This document shows, in pieces, positions 54,501 through 64,000 of a stretch of 64,000 nt of DNA. The stretch comes from Cutaneotrichosporon cavernicola. Taxonomy: Eukaryota > Basidiomycota > Tremellomycetes > Trichosporonales > Trichosporonaceae. The number at the start of each line of letters is the position of its first letter. The first letter of the stretch is position 1. The translations under genes and the position numbers were made by a program. The notes beneath the pieces were generated by a model. The model did not search any database and had not been told where the DNA came from. It saw nothing but the letters and a program-made list of their open reading frames with translations. Where the stretch lies: the NCBI RefSeq assembly GCF_030864355.1, contig NC_083400.1, positions 573,001-637,000 of the forward strand, in the 5' to 3' direction.

Positions 54501-57500
54501 ACGCGTAGCTGGTACGTCGATGTCAACTGGGTGCACGGCGGAGTTCCTCGGGGAAGCGTACTGTCCAGTACTGTGTATGGGACGTAGTAGGGGCCACGTC
54601 TGCAGAGCTATAGTTACCCCAATCTCAGGATGGCATTGCCGCACGCGGACGCATCCCATGCGTTTATACTTGGCTCCAACACGGCCCTGAAAACAGTTAC
54701 AGAGCGACTGGTTTCCAAACCTGTTGGGACACCGTGAGCATGAGTATGATATTGGGGCCTTGTAAGGTCAGTACGTTAGGTAGGGGGTTGGACCACCCAT
54801 GTAGTGGACAGCTCATCCCTGGAACATGGGTGGAACGTCGACGGGGTGAAGTCAGGTGGGTTCAGCGAGTAAGAGGGAGGCCTGAACACGATCTGGTAAC
54901 AGGCTGAAGTGAGCTAAAGACAACGGCCAATAAGGGAAAAGACTGGGATAACGTTTCTCAGCATCTCACTCGCACCCCGTTCACTTCTTCCTATCCAATT
55001 CACCCCATGCTCCACGGAGGGGCACGTTCAACAGTTGATCCCATTCAACGTCACGCTGCGTAAACGCATCAAACTCCCCTCGTCTCTGGATGAGCTTCTC
55101 TTGCACCCTGCCTGCCATGCACATCTGCCTAGACGTGACACTCACATTTTTATCAAGTCGCCATGGAATGCATGTTCGGGAGCCATGCGATTTTTTCAAC
55201 GAGTCGGAGCGTCAGTTGGCCTTTACCGTCTCCGTGACAGTTTAGTTGCCCTGTTCTTTCCCAGTCCGAGTTGCTGAACGGCATGCTTTGGCCCTGAGCC
55301 AACGTATAAACGCCAGAACAAAGAAAACTGGGGTTGGCTCTACGCACCCCGAGAACGCACAGCTAAATACGACATCTACCCGTAAGCTAGCGAGATAATT
55401 CGACAATGTGTCCCAGTGAGAGATCTGACAACAAGCAACAGAGAGTGAGACAGTGTGGAATGGAAGATGCGGGGCCCATAAAATGGAATGTGGCATAATC
55501 GACATTCCGCGCTCCCGAATCGCCACAGTCGCCACCGTCTGCTTGCTAAAACGATCTGGGAACGAGTTTGGCTTGGGGAGAGGTGAAATAGTTCAAAGCT
55601 GTCGAAGGAGCGCCACAGAGGCAGCGTGATCAGAAGGGAATGGGGGACGGGGTGGAGGCGTTGCATTCTGCCGTTCTGCCTCCCCCCATTTTGAAATCGC
55701 AAGCCAAGTTGCCATGCTCCCGGGGAAATCGGAGGCAGCTGCTCTAATAAACAAATGAGAGAAATCCGTGATGGAGAGAGTCTACAATAACTAGAATCGT
55801 TTTGAGAGAAACGCAATACATTATCGAGAAGTGGCAAGGTGTCTGTCTATTCCTGTAGCGAACGCAATCGCTGCCACTGCCATTTCTTCCGCGGCACATA
55901 CGGTCGCTGAGAAATAGGAGACAGGGCTGTGCACCCCAAGCCGTGCCGTCCACGTCAGCGCCCTCGGATGGGAGCCTAAACTGTGGAGCCTATACCGCCA
56001 ATTGGTCTCCTATCGTTATCCCTCAGGCCATATTCGAGGGACGCTTTCCGCAGCAAGTGAGTGTTTGGGGCACAACAGCTTCATGGCACTTGACCTCGTT
56101 ACGACGCCAACACTGGGGAGGGTTCAATGGGCAGCACATCGTCCAGCGCTCAGAAGTCAGGGTGAGGGATCGGGGGCTGCGGGAAGTTCACGCCGAGCAG
56201 CCAAGTCACGGTGTGAATCTCCTTGAGCAGGGTCAGGCTGCGGCCCCACTACTGATCACGCTTCACGGCAAGATCACATCCCACATTATTGTGAGGCACA
56301 ACCAACCCCGGCCTTTGTCTGCTCGGTTCTGATGATGCTGAGAGAGTATTGTCACGACAACAACTATAGTCCCGCCACCAGCCACCAGGCAACATGTGAG
56401 CACTGTCCAATTCTCTCCCCTGCCAAGTAACTGAAAGATAAAGTTCAAGATCCACTATCCCGTAACTGCGGGTGCGCCTTTGAGACCCAGTTGTTTCGAC
56501 AGATTATGCCAGATTATTTCCTAGCTGGTCAACGTTAGTCTCTGGCTCCACAATTGTCCTAAGACATTCGTGGTTCGCTGTTTGTGGCAGGCTGCTGCCT
56601 TCACAACAGCCATTCGTCAGATAGGCTTCCTCTGTGGACTTGAACGTTCCCATCCCTCAAACTGTGCATCCGGTTATCCGCATCGTTCGGTTCCCGTTCA
56701 GATCCACATTATGTTTAACAAATTCCGCTAGCTTCTTTGTCCCTTGAAGCACGTAGCATCGACAGGCCGCGGCCTGTGCAACGTATCGTGCATTTCGCCC
56801 CCAACCAAAGGTATTGTAGGCTGTCTACAGATACATAGCCGTCCAGGTAGACTCCCCTACCCTGCCACACTGCCCCAAAGCAGTTCTGGAATCCCCTGGA
56901 TTTTTTATCATATGCCGAGTCGTGGCAGGCCCGAAGACCATATACTTTGAATGAGACTGAATGATAATTGCACCTCGGACTGTACAAAGTCGCCTTGGTG
57001 CAAACATAGTGGCCCTCTCTTCCCTTCCGGTATTAACAGATCATGCCACTGCAGTTAGGGGACAAGTTGGGGCCTGGGTCTGGCCAAAAATGACGTCCAA
57101 TTATTCCGGAGAGCTGATATTGAGCGCTGAAATTGCACCCCGATTGATCCCCCGGGGTTTGGGACCTTAGTTTGCGTCTTAGACAAGATCCATAATCACC
57201 ACTCAGCTCGGTTCCGGGAGATGGAGCGGCGGCCTCCCTGGCCTTGGACACTTTGGTTTAGATGCTCTCAAGCTCGTCCAACGGAAAGCAGGAGATTAGC
57301 AATTCTTGTGAATGAGGATGCAGGGTGGATGGCAAGGCGACACTCGGCATTTACCAAGACATCGGACACGATAGCGATTGTTGCTGTTTTGTTGGTGGGG
57401 CTGGCTGGAATCGTCACCCAACTGGAATAGGTCCGGAGGACCGCGTCTCGGCCCAACGAATTCAGGAAATTTCCAGAGGGCAGGCGGTCAGTCAGAGAAC

Positions 57501-58321
57501 CGCGTAATCTTCCCTTCCTGGTTGATAATCTGGTATTGTTCTGTGACATCCGGAGACCATTTCAGGCCGATGGGTTATCCCTATTGGTCACAGGCTCCAC
57601 CTCTGTCCTTTTGCTTAGAATCCAAGAGCCACACGTTTCTCGTAAAACGGGACCTTCTTCACCTTCTGATGAACCTTGGAATCGCGGACCGAAACCCGAA
57701 TCGGCGTTACTCGCTCCACAAAGCTGGCATATGCTAGCGACTAAACTGTGAAAGATGCAACAAAGAGGTGGCAGATCTGGAGATAGAGCGCATAGCAAGA
57801 ATACCGAGCGTAAGCCATTTTTACCCTACCTACTCGGCCTTGGTGTCGTCCGAGGCTGGGATAGCTCCACTACACCGGCTCCACTGCTAAGTCCGCCGAA
57901 GTGTCCGAACCTTGTTCTGTACGAGCGCCAGCCCAAGAAGGTCCTCTGCTGCGGCCCGCTCACTGATTTGCACCCAGTTGGCCTGTGCAGACGTTGAAAC
58001 TCATTTTAGCGTTCACCAGGGTATCACCCTGAGTGGCGGCGCCACCCCCTACGCCCACCGGCTGGTGAGACAAGAGGCAGTCTGTGCATAGCTCTGCAAG
58101 ATCCCTCCTGGAATCAGGTTAAACCGTAATTGTTTTTGCGCTCTGCGTCGGACATGTCGTTCAAACAGAATGCAGTTGAGCAGGATCAAGATGGCGTTGA
58201 GCAGTATTGAATTATACCAGGAGGATTTTAGCAGAGAGCGCGTTCACCAGCGCCACCACCACCGTCGCCGAGGACGCCGGCGTCGTCAACCCCTCTCATC
58301 CACCGAATATATAAAGAGCAT

Positions 58322-58339
58322 CGCGCGATGCATCGCGCG
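58322..58339. repeat. 18-bp perfect palindrome
   Basis: CGCGCGATG followed by its exact reverse complement CATCGCGCG. It lies 16 bp downstream of an ATATATAAAG-type sequence, so it could be part of a promoter or a cruciform-prone site. Confidence 0.9.
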
Positions 58340-60863
58340 CCACCATCGCCCCCAGCGCACCTACCCACACTGCGGGGCTCATCAGCAAGACCCCACACCT
58401 CCACCGACCTGTCACCGCTCCACGCCCCTGAGCTCTTTGCTCAGTCCCCCTGTGCGGCTTACCTGAGCGCCACTACTTTTCGGTGGTCCTCCGAGACGCA
58501 AACCCGAACCGCCGGAGGGGTCTGTCATTCATTCCGTCCATTCTATACCCGCCTTTGAGATCTGTTTGACGAGCACCTGACAACAGCAACAACCACCACC
58601 GCCGGCGGCAGGCATGATCGCCCCTATTTACTCGCTGGCAAACACTGCGCGTGTGCTGTGAGGGGTTGTGTGGGTCCGATTGAAGACCGAGTTGGCTGCC
58701 GGCATTATCAGCCTGATGTGGCGCCCTTGAAGCGCTGGTAATGTGAGAGGGGTGAGAGAGTGCCAAACGCACAGCTGCGCATGCCCGCCTATGCTTCAGA
58801 TACCATGCGGGTACGGCACGCTCCCCCCCGTAGCTCGGGCCACTTCGAATCTTCATGACATCACGAACGGCGCGTGCCCTTATCAGACTGCGGTCCGGAA
58901 GCCCGACGAGCGCATCCCCGAGTGAAGCGCGCTTGTTTGCATCAAGCCCCTGACCATATCTCCGGGATGCCTGGACGCCACTTCCCAGAAGCCCTACCGA
59001 CCGTGCAGCGGGCGAGTGACCCGGTTGAATGGCTGGCTTACATCCACGCCGCTGCGTCGCGTTGTGCGCCGTTCAGCGGGGCGGCTGGGACAAGCAGTGG
59101 CATGGCACAACAAGAAACCAAACTGCACGGTGATGGCCAGTTTGCTCGGTTCGACATGGAAGAGCATTCCCGGCGTCCGGCGCGCACGGGCTCACTGATC
59201 GCCAGCCCATGACCCACGTCGGTCACGATTTGCATGGCGTTTGCTGAAATGTTGGCGATTCTGTTGGTTCGCGACCGAGGCCCTGGATTTAGTTTGGCGC
59301 CACTTGGCACCGAGCGGTGCGCACGGCAGCTGAAGCTCAACGGCTTGTGGAATGACCATGAGCCATGAATCGACGCCCAAAAAGCCATGAATCGACGCCG
59401 CCGATATGCCCTGTCGACAGCATCAGCCCGAGTACTCTCCATTGGCTTGGTGAACACTGTTCAGACCTGAGGCGGGTCCTGATTGATGCCTGACCCAGAA
59501 ACCTGAGAAATGACCCGACCTTGTCTCTCCCACGCTCCCACACAATCCTAATCTTTTCGATGCACCCGGAGGCTGCAAGGTGTCGGAAAGTGGAGCTGTT
59601 CTACGTAACCCAGGAACCAACTGGATCTGTTACGTACGGGGCAGGGTGTGACATGGGAATGTCGGAAGCTACCCAAAACAGTGGAACCTCCGGACCTCTT
59701 GTTGTTCCTCTTAAAGAATACCACCTGACTTTGATCAAACAAATGACGAGAATCTCGCCGACGTAGATGTGCCGCAGACGATACGTGACCGCCGTGGAAT
59801 TTCCATTCTGCTCACCCGTGACCGTGCGCTGGTGGTGGCGTCCAGTTGACGGATATAGGAAGATGCGGATTGGAGATGGCCAGGATCTGTGCGAGTGACG
59901 ACTGTGGAGCTGGCGCAAACGGCCGCGACTTTGATGGCTGTGAGGGCAGAGGGTTCATTGGGGATCTCGGGGGCGCGTCGGGGTCAGATTTTTTCTCGGG
60001 TCTTGTTCACAGACCTGTATTTAGTTACAATCAGGCATCATGCCAGCCTCCGGCTCCCTGTGCTATGTACCTAGTCCTGGACAGAGGGACCAGAGGGCTC
60101 ACAATCACTGTTAGGATCAACAAAGAGGGCCTGTTGTTGTGGACGGCCATGTGAGAGAAGACCTCGCATCTCACAGGGTCAGAAAATGCCCAAAGTTTCC
60201 ATGTGGTGCTTTAGCTCCCAGGCCCCACTGGCGAAAGGGTTGAAGCTCAAGAGATCCTTGCAAAGTCGCAAGATGAGAGGGACATGGTGTTGGTTCTAAG
60301 GGTTGTCCTGGTGGGCTTGAGGATTGGGTGAGTGGCGGACCGCGGTCATCCGAGCGGGCATTGCGGGTCCTTTGATCACCGTTGTGACCGTACCGAGCGG
60401 GCGGCAGCCAAGGTCAGCAAGGCACAATCTCGTGGCACCGATTCCAGGAGCGAGCGCGTTTGTCGCAGCTAAAAGTTACCTGCCAAGAGAGGAGGCGAGA
60501 GGAGGGATGGGGAGTCAGACTCAGGCGGCGTGGGGGCCGTAGCGTCAGAGAGTGGCAATGTCTGCGTGGAGACGTGGAGCGTTGCGCGTAGATTGGATCA
60601 ACTATGTTTGGCAAGAGAGGGCTGTGAGAACTCGGCTTGCATGGCCGACCCCCCAGAGATGTGGATAAGAGCGTGGTGGAATGTGATGTAGCACCCTCTC
60701 TCCCATGCCCCACCTCCACCAACTCACTCTTTGAGGTCGCTGCACGCCCACCCGATCAGCGCGCGCACACTAGACGGATAGAACCACCCAGTCTCTTTGC
60801 CCCACTGTTCCACTGTTGCTGTTCGCTACTCGGTGTTGGTCGCTTCACATACACGTACCACAT

Positions 60864-61028
60864 ACACACACACACACGCACACACACACAGCTCGCGGCG
60901 CGCGGCACGCATGTTGACGCCCTCCACGCCCCTTGTCCATCCCAACCCCACCTCGTCGACTCGTCCCACGCCTCCAGAACACTGGATGGGATAAATAACT
61001 TGTTCACACACACATACACACACACACA
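60864..61028 (+). repeat. two CA dinucleotide tracts
   Basis: Interrupted (CA)n tracts lie at 60864-60890 and 61005-61028, about 300 bp upstream of the start codon of the Zn2Cys6 gene. Confidence 0.9.
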
Positions 61029-61327
61029 GGTCCATCGACAGTTGATATTTGCTAGCTGCAGAGTAGCTGGTAGTTGACATCGACATCTTCCCTTGTGCTG
61101 CCTATCAACTTGGTTAAGTCTCTCTTTTCAACTCCCGACTCGGATTCCTGGCACCCAACTCGGCGAGCCATTGAGTCTTGACTACATTCCCCACCGCAGC
61201 AACCCCTCCCAACCCTGCACCGGCGCTTGATTGCAATCGATCTACCTGCAACGTCAACATCGAGCAAACTTTGTCGAGCGCTGTGCGTCGTATAAGCTCT
61301 AGCAAGGCTTGTTTGATTTGGGTCGTC

Positions 61328-64000
61328 ATGGCAGAAGATCCTTACTTGTACCACCAGTGTCAGACACCAAGTGGATCTCATGGGTCGATTGGAGGAATGG
61401 GTGGATATGGACAAGTTCAACCTCCACCTCAACAGGTAATCCCTGTTATCCCCCACCCTTACTCTACTCATTCGACTATTCATCATCACTCGATACCAGC
61501 TCATCATCATCCATCGCCTCATTCAATCTCAGAGCATCAATATCAACATCGACATCCTCATCCCTCACTTTCTCATCCTTGCCCTCCACCTTATCCCGCG
61601 TACCCACAAACTCCCGCTTCTCCTCAACATCTCCTCACACCTCAACTTGCGCCTTTACCTTCCCCAACCTTCACCTACGCGGCCCAGTCGCCCCAAAGTC
61701 ACATCGGCAACACCCCACTCCAGCCTCCGCATCACCTTCTCCCCTACACGCCAAACATGGCCTACTCGCCTCCACAACAACAGCAGTCAGAGCCGCTTAA
61801 GCGACGCAGAATTACCGTATGTCCACAGATATTCCGAGACTTTGGTTATGCTAATCTAAAGCGTGCTTGCGATCGGTGTCACCGCAGCGGCGTCAAGGTA
61901 AGTCCTTCCGTCCTTCCTTCCTTCCGTCCTTCACATGAAAGGGACGCGGGGCCGCGAGGGCAGTCACCGAAGCCACCCGCCTTCATAAGTGGGCAGCCAT
62001 TCCGGCGATCACTCTTCGCTTGCCTACTCTCGACGTTCTTTTTTGACTGACACACAGTGCTCAAGAAGCCCGACTCCTGGCATCTGCGGCCCGTGCGCCG
62101 CCTTCGGCTCTGAATGCACGTATCAGCGGCCAGTCAAGCGGCGAGGGGTGAGTGCCTACGCCGCGGCGTCCTGCACACCATGAAGGTGTGGGGTTGGGTG
62201 CGGCGTGGACAACAAGAAGGGTGTGGATTAACGCCTTGCAGCCAGTTCCTCGGGCCCTGTCGGCCAAGACTACCCTAAGCGGAGCATCTCAGTCGCAAGT
62301 GGTCTGGAAGTATGAGTCCGTCAGTACGCCCGAAGCGATCGAGACACTGGTCGATGCGTATCACCGCATCATTTACCCAATGTGAGTTTGTCAACTTTGA
62401 CATTCCGAGTCATGCGTGGACGTCATTCGGACAAACTCCTGTCTTTGCCGGTGGCTGTGAGCACCAAAGAGGTCTGGAAGGCCAGAGGAAGGAAAAGTGT
62501 GACGCAGTGTTGCATAAATGGCTGGGCTGCATTGTGCTAAGCCCTGCGAGTGCGCAAATTGTACCCTGCCAAAACGCCACCTTGAATGCTGCGCTTTTAC
62601 CCACCCTGTAACGGCGACTAACCTTCGCGCAGCCTCCCTTTCTTCCACTGGCCGTCCTTTTACGCTCATATCCGCGTTCGGAGGTACATGCATGATCGGG
62701 CCTTTTATGCTGTGACTATGGCCTTGTGCGCCATCACGAGCGCACGCATGCGCGACGGCGCAAGCTTCTTGCTGGACGCTGGAGTAAAGGCGCCTCTGTC
62801 TGCGGATGTGCCCACAAGCGAGGCATTTTACGAGGCAGCAATACGTACCTTCCCGGCCGACCTAAGCCAGGCGTCCGAGTTCGACTATAAGCGCGCCAAG
62901 GTCATTCTCGCCATGCTCTGCATCCAGTTTGGCAACGTGCGCCAGCTCACCACACATCTTGGCGACTACATGACGCTGAGCAGTATCGACAACTTCCACC
63001 TCGAAGCTCGTTGGCCAGCAAATCTTCCCGAAACCGAAGTGCAGGAGCGCCGGCGACTGGTCAGTCCTCGTTCTGGAAAGAGCATTATCCATGACACGCT
63101 CTGACATCGCAGTTCTGGGGCGCATACACAATCGACGTCTACGCAGCAACCACTTTCGGAGGCGTGGTGCGGCACCGTGAGGCGCAGTCCACAGTGCTTT
63201 ACCCTGCCCTTGTTGACGACGACGAAATTACGGAGAGAGGGATCGTGCCTCGCATTCATGGGGCCACCCGCCCATCATACCTTGTAGGGTGGAACTTTAC
63301 CACGGACCTGTACAGGATTCTCGAGCATTCCCTCGACCAACTCCGGGCGAAGCATCTCAACGCCAATGGCACGTCCGACATTACCAACTTTTTCTCGACA
63401 CGGTCGGGCTCAACGCAGCAAGAAGGCCTGGACCTTGTGGCACAGCTGTATGCCAAGCTACCAGAAGACTTCAAAGGCGCGAAGGCCATGACTGGTGACA
63501 TGAAGGAGGACCGCTACGGATTCCAAGGTGGGTCAACGTCACAACGAGATGCTGACAGCAGCTGCGGACATCATGGTGACGATGCAGACCGTCAAGATGG
63601 TCATGCTTGGGCTCGAGGATGCGACAGTCGAGCGTCGCTGTGCCGTCGCTGGCGAGCTCCTGGACGCGCTGTCGAATGTCCCGACTGCCTACATCCAGGC
63701 TATCAGCTCTCCGATCGTGAGTTGAGAACATGCGTTGTGCTGACGGACAGATGCATCACCTTGCTGGCGTCGGACACCTGTTAGGCAGTGTTATCCAGTC
63801 ACCGTTGTCGCCATGGGCCTATCTCCAAGTGCGCAATGTCCTCATAACCATGGCGAACCTTGTTTCCGACCTCGAGACGTCGTTGTCAAACATCCAAGGT
63901 ATCGGCAACAAGCTGAAGGACCATGTCAACCGCATCGACCAATATATGCACGCAACTGCAGACCACCAACGACGTGCGCATGTGTACCATAGCACGCTCC
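61328..64000 (+). CDS. Zn2Cys6 fungal transcription factor (TF3), truncated by window end
   Basis: The exons 61328-61816, 61862-61897, 62058-62147, 62242-62381, 62633-63059, 63113-63527, 63562-63716 and 63751-64000 stay in frame to the window edge, so the 3' end is missing. Residues 1-163 are Pro/His/Gln-rich. The zinc cluster is split over two small exons, with C166, C169, C176, C185, C188 and C195 in the canonical spacing. A Lys/Arg linker (QRPVKRRG) follows. The regulatory domain opens with the fungal-type LPFFHWPSF block and continues through helices such as AKVILAMLCIQFGNVRQL. The acceptor at 63552-63561 is another NAGNAG pair. The start was taken at MAEDPYLY rather than an upstream ATG because the frame before it looks non-coding. 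Targets are unknown. Confidence 0.86.

Larger units (their letters stand above)
54501..61327. other. 6.8-kb gene-poor region
   Basis: Both strands were scanned; open frames are short, lack codon bias and have no splice support. No long terminal repeats, reverse transcriptase or transposase motifs were noticed, but diverged remnants cannot be excluded. It contains an 18-bp perfect palindrome (58322-58339) with a TATATAAAG box 16 bp upstream (58308-58316), and two CA microsatellites (60864-60890 and 61005-61028). Confidence 0.6.

Noticed and set aside
54501..61327. retrotransposon or DNA transposon in the gene-poor region
   Set aside because: No reverse transcriptase, integrase or transposase motif and no obvious terminal repeats were seen by eye; a repeat-library search would be needed to decide.

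Overview
The window is nuclear DNA from a fungus, most likely a basidiomycete yeast of the Tremellomycetes (a Trichosporon- or Cutaneotrichosporon-like relative). The evidence is indirect: GC-rich coding sequence with strong preference for C or G at third codon positions, many very short introns (mostly 28-40 nt, GTGAGT-type donors, CTGAC or CTAAC just before the acceptor), spliced tRNAs, and families typical of basidiomycetes (DUF6534 membrane proteins, Zn2Cys6 regulators). No rRNA, organellar, viral or intact transposon sequence was recognised. Exon structures were worked out by hand from splice signals and reading-frame continuity. Wherever I give a joined length, the exon sum is an exact multiple of three, except for the one gene I call frameshifted.

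Layout, left to right. 0-3.4 kb: a small cysteine-rich protein gene and a Zn2Cys6 transcription factor. 3.4-7.4 kb: gene-poor. 7.4-17.7 kb: V-ATPase subunit G, a RING-CH membrane E3 ligase, a disordered protein, symplekin/Pta1 (mRNA 3'-end processing) and a small PPxY-type protein. 18-22.6 kb: two divergent DUF6534 paralogs with nearly identical exon structure, including an 8-nt microexon. 22.6-29.6 kb: a very large Pro/Gln-rich protein with an F-box-like region, and a second Zn2Cys6 regulator. 30.2 kb: an intron-containing tRNA-Gly(CCC).

30.8-37.2 kb: the most unusual gene, a 1915-residue Ala/Gly-rich protein. It begins with an AMPK-type glycogen-binding module (Crp1/Mdg1-like) and carries two separate ten-copy arrays of an 11-residue repeat plus many Gly/Ala hydrophobic modules. 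37.7-41.5 kb: a KE4/ZIP7-type zinc transporter, a tiny ORF and a beta-carbonic anhydrase. 42.3-46.6 kb: a Vnx1-type cation/H+ antiporter of 1357 residues. 47.7-49.0 kb: a PARP-type zinc-finger protein with a repeated Lys/Ala/Pro tail. 49.4-54.5 kb: a probably frameshifted small membrane-protein gene, an intron-containing tRNA-Lys(CTT), a Cys-rich coiled-coil protein and a large unknown protein. 54.5-61.3 kb: gene-poor DNA with microsatellites. The window ends inside a third Zn2Cys6 regulator.

Most genes are unrelated housekeeping or regulatory loci and form no pathway cluster. Groupings worth noting are the zinc transporter beside the zinc-dependent carbonic anhydrase, the divergent DUF6534 pair, and three separate Zn2Cys6 regulators.
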